64,000 nt of DNA from positions 6,593,922 through 6,657,921 of the forward strand of contig JAQFVV010000042.1 in the NCBI GenBank assembly GCA_028023455.1, given 5' to 3'. Positions 12,989 through 25,394 of this stretch are shown here, one piece after another; the stretch's first letter is position 1; every line of letters starts with the position of its first letter. A model generated the notes under the pieces. That model was not told the DNA's origin and did not search any database. It saw only the letters and a list, made by a program, of their open reading frames with translations. Position numbers and translations under genes: made by a program. This stretch comes from Epiperipatus broadwayi (lineage: Eukaryota; Onychophora; Udeonychophora; Euonychophora; Peripatidae).

Positions 12989-15837
12989 TTGTCATCTGGA
13001 AACTATTAATTACTTAAACTTACAGTAATGGCATAGCTCTGGCTAAAGGAAAAGAGTATGCTTCTGAAACAGCGATGTGTAAAGCTAGTCAGGTGATATT
13101 TTATCAATTTTATGCTAATCCAGGTCACAGAATAGAAATATCTACAGCTATTAAAAAAACTAAGGGCACCAAAATATACAGGTACTGAACTGGTTTCAGA
13201 TCTATGTGACTATACAAGCCAATTGGCTTAGTTTGAAAACATTTATATATTTTTTAATTTAACTGATAGTTTAATAGTGAAATAGAGAGATAAATAAGAT
13301 CTGCTAGAACCATAGATGCAATACATCCTGAAGATATCAAATGCACTGTTCCAAGAATCAAAGCTCCCCATTGATAAAAACCATAACTTTGAAACATAGG
13401 ACAGTACGGGCTAGGGATTTATTAGTTACTAAAGTTTAAACTAGATGACATAGCTGTGATGATCCATTGTTTGATAAAAAACTATAGCTATATATAAAAT
13501 TCCATTTCTAAACTAGGTAATCACAAGGATCATGTGTGGTTCTGAACCTATGAATGAGATTTCAATAAAGTAGAAAGTTCAAAGCCATTGGTCTATATTA
13601 CCAAATATAAAAAAAATAAATCTGCCTGTTTTCTTGTGCATAATTCTTCTGTTGTAGGATAAGTTTCCCAGATGAACTCGATGCCTTGAGTTAGTTAAAA
13701 GTCTAGTATATTTAAAAACTTTTTATACATTCCCTGCAAGACAATTTCCCTTTTGATAGTGAATAGATAAATAATCATTGTAAAAAAGTGGATGTGAGAG
13801 TGCCAGTAATATTGCCGATAGTAAAATTTAACTGAATATCCAAAAGCTTACTATGATCACTTTTTACGCAAAGAGGAATAAAATATGCAATTGCTATGGC
13901 CAAATTATTTACTATCCTGAAAAGTAACTAGTGAAACTGTATTGAGAAAACTGAACTTTTAAGCTTTCTGATGCTATAGTTCTTTTTAATTTTTCTATTG
14001 GATACATTTTGTCAAGCAAATTATTAGTTTTCCTACATGCATTAAAATAAAGTTTTTTTTTAATAAATACAATTAAAGAAAAGAATAACTTGTAGCTGAA
14101 TCCAGTCTGTTCTGATAATAGATAGATCTCAACTATGGCCTAATTGTGTTCAGAGTTTATTTAATAATAAATTTATTTTGTTTTCAGCTTTGTGTGCTTG
14201 TGCATGTTAGCACATTTTATATTTTGCACTTTAGAACAATTAGCCACAAAGCTTAAACTGTTTGCTCATTTCAATAATAAGTAATATAATTTTTTTTATG
14301 GTCACTATTAGTTTATAAGATTACTAGAGATTTGTTTTTATGTCAAATTTTTCTTATCATTTCTGTAAGAATAAAACTAATCATATGATTAGTTGCCCTG
14401 AAGATTATAGTATAATTCCATTTCATTTGGCTAACTGAAATCTTTTTATTAATTTAATGAGCTAAAAATCCACCCAGGAACTTTTGCCTCTTAAGCCTGC
14501 CACTTTATCAAGACTGCACTAAACCTCGTAGGGTTTTATATAAATACTAATGGTGAATGGTTTTATTAATTATAACAATGAAACTCTGAGTTATGTTTAA
14601 TGGTTCTTTTCAATGCAGTAATAGAGGGCAGATTTAAAAATTCGAGAATAGATTTTCAATTGAGTTATATATATAATATTTAAATACAAGTATATTGTCT
14701 ATACAGAACTTAATGTAATTAGAAGGGATTTGAACTCAGACTTTCAAGTATATATAAAACAGTTCATATTAATGGAATGCTAAATGCTCAATCTTTTACT
14801 TAAATAAGATTTTTAGAGCAATTTGTCATACAATTAAATTACTTCATGATTTTCTTTTTGTTGTATTAGTCTTTATCTTAGAAATCTGCTATATAAAATT
14901 GGCAATGTTGTTTAGTTATACTTCTTTCATCCTTCAAGCCCATGTACTTAGAGAATTTTAGAAGGAATTTAAGAGAAGAGTTTCATAATGTTTTGTTTTC
15001 TAGGGCCTCTCTTCCTCTTTTTTTTAAATGCACCACTAAGAGATTTTGTAAATTTGTTAGTAATTTATGGTCTTTCGAAAGAAATATGTTGATTAAAAGA
15101 TTATTTTCTTGTTATGTACCGACTTGCAATGAATTTTTTTAAGCATTCTTTAAGGAATGAAGATATTCTTATGGTTAAATTTTTCATAGCAAAAGGAATA
15201 AATGAGATTCAATTATTATTCCTTTTCAAAATATCCAACATATTAATTTTATTCAGCATTTCTTAAATTTTATACAAAAGTCAGAGACTTTTGACAATGA
15301 AGATAAAAGACACAAATGCTAACAAATAAGCAATCAGTGATAAAATAGTTTATTAAAATAAAACAGATTTCTCTACCCTATCTCCTAAGTGGAATGCTTG
15401 GTCAGTAAGATGACGGACTTGAAAATTAAAAATTCTTACAGTGAAGACTCAATCTATTATTTCTGGTGTTTAAAGATCATAAGAACTCTCGAGTAACAAT
15501 TTCATCATTTTTTTCTTTAAAGGCTACTATGTGAAAAGTTAAATCATATAGATTAAAGTTAATTTAAATTTCTTTTGTAGTCTTTCATGGACATTAAATT
15601 TCATTAATGATTTATCTCATCAAAAAAAGATTGATATTAGTTTATTATTATTAATTACTTTTTATATTTCTACCTTTTTATTAGCATCAGTAGTTTAATA
15701 AACTTTGTGATAATAATTTCGTGTAAAAAAAATATATCATTTAAGAAACTTCAGTCTGTAAGTCCTATCAGTGTATACATTTACGGTAATGTTATAAGAC
15801 AATATTTAAAGTTTAATAACATTCTTATATCTCTAGT
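12989..15837. other. YARS2 intron sequence, no gene seen
   Basis: Part of the 8.0-kb intron between the exons at 20.5 and 12.4 kb. It holds only a decayed relative of the 12.8-kb hairpin (13340-13420) and the repeat end at 14.7 kb. The 66-codon frame at 14942-15142 is not supported by anything. Confidence 0.6.
14696..14752 (-). repeat. end fragment of the fold-back/SINE-like family
   Basis: TACAGAACTTAATGTAATTA followed by GAAGGGATTTGAACTCAGAC is the outer end of the repeat arm. On the minus strand it gives GAGTTCAAATCCC, the box B-like element, in its best preserved form in this window. Confidence 0.6.
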
Positions 15838-16355
15838 CTCCAACTCTTCAGCCATCCATTTCATTGAAAATCTGAGGATGGAATGCTCAAAGCCCTTGTT
15901 GGTGCCAATATTATTGTCATACCCATGTTGACTGACCCCTTACACATAGAATCTTAATATGTCCATTTAATTAAAGAAGGATTAAATATATTATATTTTG
16001 TATAGTAAACTTAATGTAATTATAAGAACTTGAACTTTCAAGCTCCCTACATTTATCCAATATATCTCATACTGATACATATTACCACATACATGTGAAA
16101 AAGATAAATGATCACCAATACATGTATTTCGTGCTGAACCAGCACTCAGTTGCATCAAATCACCTCCTTCCACACATATATAAAATCAGTGCTTAATTTA
16201 TATTAAGATAGCAAAGTCTTTAAACTTTAAAGGGCAAGCTTCAATCTTCTCCACTCTTCAGCCATCCATTTCATTGAAAATCTGAGACTGGAATGCTCAA
16301 AGTCCTTGTTAATGCCAATATTATAATCACATTGACCTTAAGTCACTCTGACCTC
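15838..16355. repeat. partial copies of the fold-back repeat (centre + arm)
   Basis: 16001-16355 holds one arm (TATAGTAAACTTAATGTAAT start, CACATGTGAAAAAG, GCTGAACCAGCACTCA) and the centre (TCTTCAGCCATCC, TCATTGAAAATCTGAG). A second centre fragment stands at 15838-15940. The opposite arm is missing here, and the RTE begins shortly afterwards. The same family is at 19829-20480, on the other side of the RTE. Confidence 0.75.
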
Positions 16356-16754
16356 TCAAACATACGTCCATTTAAATATACGGAAAGTGGGATGGGAAAA
16401 ATACAGGCTGAATATGTAATATTTGAATATACGTAGAAGGGAGTTTGCTATTAACTGAAAGGAGACCCTTTGATTCCTCTTGGAGGCCTTAAAGGAACCC
16501 ATCAGGGAAAATTCCTAATGTCCACTCCATACGTTGTTGTCGTTGCAGTTGTTATTACTATGTGTTTATTCATATAGTATACGAACATGGATGGGCTGCT
16601 CACCAACACGCATTAGCCAGTGTGGTGAGTTTATTGGCTTTTTACCTCTGAGTTTAAGATCAAGAAACACCATGGTCTGTCTTCTCAATGCCTGATAGGG
16701 CAGAATGAATGTTTGTGTAAATGATAAATATTTTTCCAATACATATATACAATT

Positions 16755-17828
16755 ATGACAGACAAAAATAAAGCATGGCCCTTATTCCCAGGAGGCTGTA
16801 AAGTCACCAACCAAGGCAGCGGTTGGTGGCCGAAGGCGGAGGGTGCTAAGAATCCCCTGATTGTGGATCCAGGCTGCCATTTGATGACAACTTTTTATTT
16901 AGGTACTAACAACTGCAGATCACTTTCAAGTGAAGGAAGATTGCAAGAATTAGAAGAAGAACTCTCTTATATTAAATGGGATATTATTGGACTTTGTGAA
17001 GTTAGAAGAAAAGGTGAAGAGACGATTTAAAAAGTGGACATATATTCTATTATAAAGGCACAAATATTGGAAATACAAGTGGAGTAGGATTCATTATAAA
17101 TAAAAAGTGGAAGAACAATATTGTGGAGATTGATGGTGTATCAGACAGAGTAGCAAGATTAGTTATACAACTTAATAGCAGATACCAAATGCAGATAATT
17201 CAGGTTTATGCCCCAACAAGTTCTCATAGCGATGAAGTAGTAGAAGATTTTTATATGGGTGTACAAAAGGCTTTTGATCAGAGTAAACAACATTTTAAAA
17301 TTGTTATGGGAGACTTTAATGCTAGAATTGGTAAACAAATGAAAGATGAAAGTGCTGTAGGTAATTTTGGTTATGGTTAATAGAAATGAGAGAGGACATA
17401 GACTTGTGGAGTTTGCAGAAAAAGAAAAACTTTATATTATGAATTCTTTTTTTGAAAAAAATGCTAAAAGAAAATGGACATGGAAGTATCCAAATGAAGG
17501 TACAGCAGAATTGGATTATATTTTGACTAACAGGAAATACATATTTCAAGATTGTAATGTTCTTAATAGATTTAACACAGAAAGTGATCATCGATTAGTA
17601 AGATGCAAGATACATGTTAATGTAAAACTAGAAAGACAAAAATTGTTAAGAAAAACAATATTTACAGTTGATATTCCTAATCTTCAGAAACATTCTAATG
17701 AATTTAAATTAGAACTTACAAATCGGTTTCAAGAATTAGTAGATTTTGAACATGATTCAGATTTGAATGAAATTAATATGAAAATAACTGATACACTTTT
17801 TAAAAACTGCAAGAAAGATAGCTGGTAG
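16755..17828 (+). pseudogene. RTE endonuclease (AP-type) domain remnant
   Basis: Motifs appear in the correct order but in shifted frames: TNNCRSL and GLCEVRRKGEE (metal-binding Glu) at 16905-17024, IQVYAPTS at about 17200, VMGDFNARIG at about 17306-17335, and TESDHRLV (catalytic SDH) at about 17576-17600. These define an apurinic/apyrimidinic-like endonuclease used in target-primed reverse transcription. A deletion at about 17025 (relative to the related copy at 39.54 kb) and a shift near 17370 break the frame, so no complete protein is made. Confidence 0.86.
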
Positions 17829-17841
17829 AAAAAAGCAGCAA

Positions 17842-19761
17842 TTGACCAATAAAATTTCTACTGAGACTAGAGAATTTATGAAGAAAAGAAGAAATATGAA
17901 GATATACAAAAATGATGCATTAAAAAGAATTGAATATCTCGAATTTTGTAAAATGGTGCGGAAAAGAGTTGAAAATGATATAAGAAAGTATAACTGTGAA
18001 CTAGCAAGAAAAGCTGTAGAAGAAAATAAAAGTCTTAAGAATATAAAACAACATTTTGGTATTGGTAGGAAATTTATATCTGCAATAAGAAAAAAAGATG
18101 AAATTATTACTAAAAAGAGAGATGACATCATGAAATTGGTAGAAATTTTTTATCAAGAATTATATAGTAATAAAGAACAAGTACCTCCTATATCTATTAC
18201 ATCTTCCGAATTGCCCAGAATTTTAAATGAAGAAGTGAGAAATGCAATTAAATGTATGAAGAAAGGAAAGGCTTCAGGTAATGATGGAATTATAATTGAT
18301 TTATCAAGAATTATATAGTAATAAAGAACAAGTACCTCCTATATCTATTACATCTTCCGAATTGCCCAGAATTTTAAATGAAGAAGTGAGAAATGCAATT
18401 AAATGTATGAAGAAAGGAAAGGCTTCAGGTAATGATGGAATTATAATTGATATATTAAAAGAAGCAGGTGAAGAAACAGAAATTTTTTAAGTAAAGTTAT
18501 ATACTAAATGTCTAAATGATAAAGATGTACCGGATGATTGGAAGAATGCAGTAATAATATTAATATTTAAAAAAGGTGATAAAGAAGATATTAGAAATTA
18601 CAGACCTATCAGCCTTTTATCAGTTTTATATAAAATTTTTACCAAGATAATTACAACTCGTCTACAGAGAACATTGAATTTCCACCAACCAAGAGAACAA
18701 GCTGGATTTAAAAGTGGTTTTAGTACAGTAGATCATATTTAGGTATTGAGAGAAGTTATAGAAAGGACAAATGAATATGAGTTATCATTATGTTTTGGAT
18801 TTGTAGATTATGAAAAGGCATTTGATTCTATAAACATTTCTTCAGTGATTAAAGCATTGGATCATCAAGGTATAGATCCAGGATATTGTCATATTTTAAA
18901 GAATATTTATAAAAATGCAACAGCAACAATTAGATTACATAATGATACTGGGAAAGTCAACATTGAGAAAGGTGTAAGACAAGGTGACTTCATATCTCCA
19001 AAACTTTTTACAGCAGTGCTGCAAGAAGTATTTTATGGATTAAAATGGGAAACTAAAGGAGTGAAAGTAAATGGAGATTATTTAAGTCATTTAGATTTCG
19101 CAGATGATATAGTTGTTTTTGCAAATAATGCTTCAGAGCTGCAGGAAATGTTGCAGGAGTTATCAGATGAAAGTAAGACTAAAGATCGATTTGCTCAAAA
19201 TATGAAAATAAAGATTGATTATGATGAATTAGAAGAAGTTAACAGTTACAAATACCTTGGTCAGATTATTAATACAGATGGAAACATAATGGAGAAAATT
19301 AATCATAGAATTAAACTTGGTTGGAGTGCTTTTGGTAGAAATAACTTGATACTAAAAGGGAATATGCCTATGTGTTTGAAAAGGAAGGTTTTTAACAAAT
19401 GTGTTTTGCCAGTTCTTACTTATGGATCTGAGACTTACTCAATAGAAGAGCAATACAGAGACTTCAGACCACTCAAAGAAGTATGGAGAGATGTATGTTG
19501 GGAGTAACAAGAATAGATCGAAAATACAATGTATGGGTAAGAGAACAAATAGGTGTAACTGACCTCATTGAAAAAATTAAAATATTGAAGTGGAGTTGGG
19601 CTGGACATGTTGCTAGAAGAGATGATAATAGATGGACAATTGAAATTTTAAACTGGATTCCAAGAGATTGTAAAAGACCCAGAAAGAGACCACATGTGAG
19701 ATGGATGGATGAAATAGGAAAGTGTGCAGGGGTGATGTGGAGAAGAGAAGCTAAAGATTGA
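17842..19761 (+). pseudogene. RTE reverse transcriptase domain remnant
   Basis: Visible motifs are NYRPISLLSVLYKIF and REQAGFKSGF at about 18594-18720, FVDYEKAFDS (motif A) at about 18799, KGVRQGDFISPKLF (motif B) at about 18969, LDFADDIVVF (motif C) at about 19093, and YKYLGQIINTDG at about 19249. A late segment in another frame, WAGHVARRDD, is typical of the RTE C-terminus. Stops and frameshifts occur at the 151-bp tandem duplication near 18302, at 18488, at 18740 and near 19500. About 90 bases seem lost after ELSDESK compared with the minus-strand copy near 26.0 kb. Confidence 0.87.
18151..18452 (+). repeat. 151-bp tandem duplication inside the RTE
   Basis: The sequence from TATCAAGAATTATATAG at 18151 repeats from 18302 with offset 151 and essentially no differences. 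It duplicates the segment encoding ELYSNKEQVPP through GNDGIIID. As 151 is not a multiple of three, the duplication shifts the frame. Confidence 0.92.
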
Positions 19762-19828
19762 AGATGGATTAAACTTGGAGAGACCTTCATCCTGCAGTGG
19801 ATTGATAATGGTTGATAATGATGATGTC

Positions 19829-20480
19829 TATACTAAACTTAATGTAATTATAAAAGACTTGAACTTTCAAGATCCATACATCTGTCCAATCTATCTTATA
19901 CAACTGAAACCCATGACCACATACATGTGAAAAAGATAAATGACCTCCAATATAAAGATAAATGATTTCCAATATGTGTATTTCATGCTGAACCAGCACT
20001 CATCAGTTGGTCCAGATCATCATCTCCCACACATATATACAATCAATGCTCAATTTATATTAAAATAGCAAATTCTCTAACTTTAATGGCCAAGCTTCAA
20101 TCTTCACCACTCTCCAAACTCTTCAGTCACCATTTCATTGAAAATCTGAGGATGGAATGCTCAAAGCCCTTGTTGATTCCAATATTACTGTCATACCCAT
20201 GTTGACTTTAAGTCAATGATATGGATGGCTGAAGAGTTGGAGGGTGGAGAAGATTGAAGTGTGTCCATTAAAGTTAGAAGGTTTGCTATCTTAAATGTAT
20301 ATACATATGGGAGATGGTGATCTGTACAAACTGATGAGTGTTAGTTAGAAATATGTATAATGGATATTATTCATCTCTTTCATATGAATGTGCAATGTGT
20401 AACAGTTGCATAAGATGGAGTGGATAGTTGTAGGAAGCTTGAAAATCTGAGTTCAAGTCCCTTCTAATTATATATATATA
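19829..20480. repeat. fold-back repeat with SINE-like arms (about 650 bp)
   Basis: The left arm (19829 to about 20125) and right arm (about 20225-20480) are imperfect inverted copies around a centre of about 100 bp. Matching arm parts include CTAAACTTAATGTAATTATA / TTCTAATTATATAT at the outer ends, the CACATGTGAAAAAG region, ACTCATCAGTTGG / ACTGATGAGT, TCTAACTTTAATGG / CCATTAAAGTTAGA and the CTCTTCAG / CTGAAGAG boundary. The outer end contains a box B-like GAGTTCAAGTCCC. The whole could form one long hairpin. It ends near the splice donor of the YARS2 exon at 20493. Confidence 0.75.
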
Positions 20481-20492
20481 AAAGATACTTAC

Positions 20493-20681
20493 GTCGACTT
20501 TGAAAACATTTGGCTTTTAAAGCCAAATCCAAAACAGAAATTCCAGGTTCTAAAAGTAGCTCCACATATAATGAACCTTCAAAAGTCGTTTTCAGTTGAC
20601 TTTCATTTAACTGCATCACTGCATCAAGAGAATTACTAAAAACAGCTTCAGAACAAAGCTTTGCTAAGTGGAGATTCTCTT
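20493..20681 (-). CDS. YARS2: YARS2 internal exon: linker and helices before the S4-like domain
   Basis: This 189-bp exon encodes the completion of a split lysine codon, 62 residues and one further base. The acceptor is tttttgcag and the donor gtaagtatc. Recognisable parts are AKLCSEAVFSNSLDAV, corresponding to the helix seen as AKRCTQALYHSS in vertebrates, and LLLEPGISVLDLALKAKCF, corresponding to the conserved DPGTSVLD turn. No stop or frameshift is present. A fold-back repeat ends almost directly at its downstream side (near 20480), so repeat insertion approaches within about 15 bases of the splice donor. Confidence 0.94.
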
Positions 20682-23600
20682 CTGCAAAAAAATTAACATA
20701 TTATTTTTAAAATTTATATTATAAACATTTATATTTAAATAAAAGAATATATTACTACTTATGTATTTAAAAAGAATATTCTACTTATAAAATCAAAAAA
20801 AAAAAAACCCTTACAAAGAATTTAAACATTGAAGAAATAAAACGATTTACATAGATACAACACTTGCATAGATTTACATTAGATAAGATTGTAGCTCACA
20901 AAATATCAAGAAAAAAAAAAATTAAATTAGTAAAATTTGTCTGAAAATGTTCAGCAATATCTACTTTCTAGAATAATGGTTCTCATGAGATTTTTTGGCC
21001 ACACAATGCAATCATAATTAATAATTATACAAAATTTATATGAAAATAATATTAAATTTTTTTTTTTTCTGAACTTATTATAAATAAATTACATAATAAA
21101 CAGTAATATAATTTGAATTTCTATGATGAAATTGTATACTATCATTTGATGTGTTGTAAAATGGTTAAACAATGTTAGAAGTTTCTGCACACAGGTTCCT
21201 TATATATCTAGAATCCATATTAGCCAAATTAACCATTCCATTCCCCATCTCTGAGATCTTTATATACCTAATAAACTTATTTACTTCTTATTATCTAATT
21301 ATTTTTCAAGGAGCAATTCTTTAAACTTGAACACGATCTATTGTAACTAGAGAAATTAAGGAATACACAATGATAGGGCGAATATATTTATATCCAATGC
21401 CAATGATGACTATTCCTGACTAGTTTTTGGCTTACAGCCATTATCAGGAATGCACTTTACATCTGACATCTTTTATTCTTTTTTTTTTTTTAACTAATAG
21501 TCTGAAATTGAAAAACATCTTAGTTTTAAGTGCAAGTTAAATTGCTTCTATAATTATAGATTTAATAATTATGAGTTTTAGAATAATTATAAACATCTTT
21601 CATTTCTATGATATATACCATCAAATACCATTTCATCTGTTTACATTAATGTATGCTGTTAGGAGCAATTATTGAATTTAGCTCTCTATTATAAATAGCA
21701 TATATAATAGCCATTCATAAAGAGTATGGTCATTCCAACTTCAAGGAAAGAAAAGGCAAGAAAAAACAAAACTACTTTAGAAATGAGTTTTACAATGACA
21801 ATACAAACAAATCCATGACCACAATAGGTCCACATAAAGAACAGCATTTTGATTCATTTTTCTATTTGATATTTTGCTATGCAGTTTTTTAAATTCTTCA
21901 GCAGAAAACACTTCTTTCTGAAATCCTTCAACATTGTCTAATTAAAGCTCTCCTATATATTCTATTCTTTGCCATAACTTCCCAATGGAAACAATCATAT
22001 TGCACTTCTTTAAAATGATTTTGTATCGACCTCTACCACAAAAACATTTAGGAAGTTTGCATTATTCATTCATTTTACAAGTCCAATCCAACAAAGGTGT
22101 GATTTTATTACAGTGAAGTCTAAAATATCACACTTAGCAAGTTGAAGAACATACAAATTGATTTTATGATCTTACCATTGTATTTTTAAAATATTGCAAG
22201 CATCCTTAAATGAACTTTTCTAATGTCTTTACATGGCATCCATAGGTATGCAAGACTCACTTCCGTATAATAAATTAGGTAAAATAATAGGTCTACATAC
22301 AGCTTTCTCAATTGCAATAGTTATTTTCCTGTGATGAAATACTCGTCTTTTAACTTGTTAAAATTAATACCACACTAAGTCCACCTTTCTACTTATAAAA
22401 CTATCAAGGTATTTAAATTGATTTACATTCTTAAGTTGATAATTATCCAAGCTCAAAATTGCTCAGAATTTATCTTCTATCATTGACTGACAAAAAATTT
22501 TAGTTTTTTTTTTAACATTAACTATTAAGCGAAAGTTTTTAAAACATTGTTTTCAAAATATTGAGTGCATTCTTTGAATAGTCCTTTAAACTGGAAAAAA
22601 TAGCAAAATCATCAGCACACTGCAAATCCAGAATCCAAGAAATTTTTGTTTTTGTTTCAAATGAGAAATTCCACCATCAAACCTGTATCCCATCTTTGAT
22701 CACCGTTTCATTAAGTTGTCTGTAAACTGTTTTAAGAACAAATGACACAAAAAATTGAAAATAATATTGGAGCAAATAAATAGCCTTACACCAGTTTTCA
22801 TTTCAAATACCTCAGATTTTCCACTTGTAGTAATAACAATTTCTCTCGTTCTATCATGTAGAAACTGTATAATACAAGTAAATTTTGGCAGTCAATCAAC
22901 TAATTTCATACAAAGCCATAAAACTGTTTAATTAATTAAATCAAATATCTTGACCAATCTATAAAATATATAAATTGCTCTTGACATTTTTCTTGCATTT
23001 GTCTGGCAACAAAAATCATGTTTATAATGCTTCTCTAAAACCACATTGGGTCTCTGGTAAAACAATCTATTCAACAAAATCCCTGAAAGTTTTGCTGTAG
23101 TGAATAGTAATTATATTCTACAATAATTATTGCAATCTAATATATTATCTTTTTAAAAAAAAAATTAGAACAATAAAAGCATCCATAAGATCAGGAAGCT
23201 CAACTTCATAGGTTCATGTATTTCTAAAAAATTCCAATATTTTTGAAGTTAACATATCCTGAAATCTTTCCATTTTTAAGATTGGAAAAAGTTGATTTGA
23301 CTTCACTAAGCTAGGTATCTTTGTCCAAATCTAAATGAGTAAATAAAATATGATTTTTCAAAAAATGATCAAAATACTCCTAGTGGTTCAAAATATCATG
23401 CAAGAGCGCGTCACTATTGGATTTAATAGGATTTGTGATACCATTTGGCAGGACCATATGTTGCTTTCAGTGCATCAAAAAAAGATCTAGAATGATCATG
23501 ATTAGCGAATGTCTGTATTTTCTTTGCAATTTTAATCCACCAATCATTTTTAACTTTCTTGTCAATCATTAAACTTCTGACTTCAGATCTTGGATTTATT

Positions 23601-23844
23601 ATTCTGTAAAGTAGAAAATGCCACCAGACATGATTTACTTATAAACTTAACATATACCTTAAAAGATTTCCATGCTTCAGTAATATGACAATCCTGGATG
23701 TCCAAATTAAAAATTTTAGTGTTTAACAGCTATTGACATTTACTATGTACAGTAAAGAATATCAATTTTGTTGTAAATATGATTGGAATAAGATCTATTT
23801 TTTAATGCATCAATTTTAGTCTCAAAATGTACTAATGATCTACA

Positions 23845-23947
23845 TTTTTCTTCTCATGTGTCATAGCATCAGCCGGGAAGTGAACCCGCTAACCGGGACA
23901 ACTGCTTGTAATGCAGCTGTCGCTGACCTCTCGACCACCAATGCTTG
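23845..23947 (-). mobile_element. tRNA-derived SINE, minus strand, 14-bp target duplication
   Basis: Same family as the SINE at 32.76 kb; on the minus strand it reads ...GTGGTCGAGAGGTCAGC... and a box B-like GGGTTCACTTCCC, then TGATGCTATGACACATG and a short tail. The flanking repeat ACTAATGATCTACA (23831-23844 and 23948-23961) is exact. It lies inside the decayed LINE at 21.9-24.9 kb and is therefore younger than that LINE. Confidence 0.86.
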
Positions 23948-24185
23948 ACTAATGATCTACACTTTTAAGTGCTCAAAAAATAATAAGAACTCATATTATG
24001 ATAATCTATTAGATGCCATTGTTTTGATTATAGATACAACTATGTTCCTTTATAGAAGTTTTTCTGCCTAAACAAAGTGTTTGTGATAGACAATCCATGT
24101 GTTGTGCAAATATTCAATAATAATAAATCATTTCAATTTATAGCATCAATACCATTATTTCCAAAGTCTCATCATGCATTAAAAT

Positions 24186-24198
24186 CCCCCCCCCCCCC
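24186..24198. repeat. C homopolymer (13 C)
   Basis: Isolated run of 13 C inside the decayed LINE at 21.9-24.9 kb. Confidence 0.95.
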
Positions 24199-25394
24199 AA
24201 CAAAAAATTGATCTTTTTTTTGCTATTGCTGTAATAAATTATCCAGCAAAAGATAAAAGCTTCCTTTCTGTGTACTATTATGCAAGGCAAGTTTTAACAT
24301 CATTAGTTTTCATTGATACAAGGAATTCCAAAGTAGATGATACTAAATTGAACTTTACAGCAAATCTAACACCATAATTCTCTTTTCTTCGACTGATCTG
24401 CCATCCACCTGTTCTATCAAACTTCTTTCCCCTGGAAGATGAGTTTGACTAAGAGCAGCTATATTGATCTTAAATTTTATAGCTCCTTAGCTACAAATAT
24501 AATCCTCTGTTCTGGTTTTGAGAAGTTTGTATCAAATAAAGTGTGCACTTTTCATATATCCATATTTATAAAAAAAAAAAAATTTATAATATTTATCTTT
24601 AGTATTACCAATGCTTCTTGATTACTACATCACTATCATTAATATTATTTTTATCAATGTAATGACTAATCTGCTAGGCACAACTACTTGGTGAGACCGC
24701 TTATTTGTAGATCACTTTTTTTGGCCCTTTCATCTCTGTGGTAGTCAGGGGATCCCTAAATAGAACTGCCTAAACATACAATTTTTGTCAGTTGGAACTT
24801 CTGGGTCAAATCCAATTCCAAATTGACTCATTTGTGATTGTACTGCTTCAAACAACTATCCCAACTAAAGACTATTACTGCTACATTAATTCTAGATGGC
24901 CTAATCTGGGGGAAAAAAATGAAAAAAGGAATTTGGGTCAGAAATGCTGTGCCTGTAATTAAGAATGAAAATTGGATTGCACAACACATAATCACATTAT
25001 TACAGTTAGTATAGGGAAATGACTAATGGCATGGCAAGCTCATGATGACTTAAAAGCCCTATACTAACTTGATGAAGACTGAAGCAATATCTATCCCTTT
25101 ATATCAACCAACATCCTAACTTAATGCAGTAATAGTTCTTGTTCAGGCATTGCCTATTTATTATTTCCAGTTAACTTTCATATTTAAGGTCATTCCACTA
25201 TTCGCCATCTGTGGAACCTATCCATAGCTTGAACAGTAAGCATGAGTAATCAAAGATTTGAAAAAGACATTTTAAAAATAATTCTTTGAATAACCAAAGC
25301 AAATTGTAGAATGGTGAGTTAACAGAAAGTAGTAATTAATATTTTCTGATGAAAATTAGTTATATACAACAATAACAATATATATGTAGAATAT

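Larger units (their letters stand above)
16380..19828 (+). mobile_element. RTE-clade LINE, nearly full length but frameshifted
   Basis: A 5' region of about 370 bp without coding is followed by an AP-type endonuclease and a reverse transcriptase, spread over several frames. The 3' end is ...CCTTCATCCTGCAGTGG followed by TGATAATGG/TGATGATG short repeats, the microsatellite-like tail typical of RTE elements instead of poly(A). The left border is uncertain; coding-like sequence starts at 16755. It is flanked on the left by a fold-back repeat (15838-16355) and on the right by another copy (19829-20480), so it probably inserted within or beside one. No target duplication could be assigned. Confidence 0.85.
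21850..24900 (-). mobile_element. decayed non-LTR retrotransposon (third LINE family), minus strand
   Basis: Read on the minus strand, the endonuclease part appears at about 24340-24480 as IAALSQTHLPGE-like sequence. RT pieces follow at about 22780-22860 (TREIVITTSGKSEVFEMKTGVR) and 22575-22640 (DLQCADDFAIFSSLKDYSK, motif C with both Asp), with FKYLDSF-like and RRVFHHRKI-like segments after that. The order is correct for a LINE, but stops and indels are frequent, so it is old. It is interrupted by a tRNA-derived SINE at 23845-23947. The borders are approximate. Confidence 0.72.

Noticed and set aside
14942-15142. 66-codon open frame
   Set aside because: No domain, no splice or start context, and composition like the flanking DNA.
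15707-15931. 74-codon open frame as a gene
   Set aside because: Its second half is the centre part of the fold-back repeat family, also present at 16.25 and 20.12 kb.
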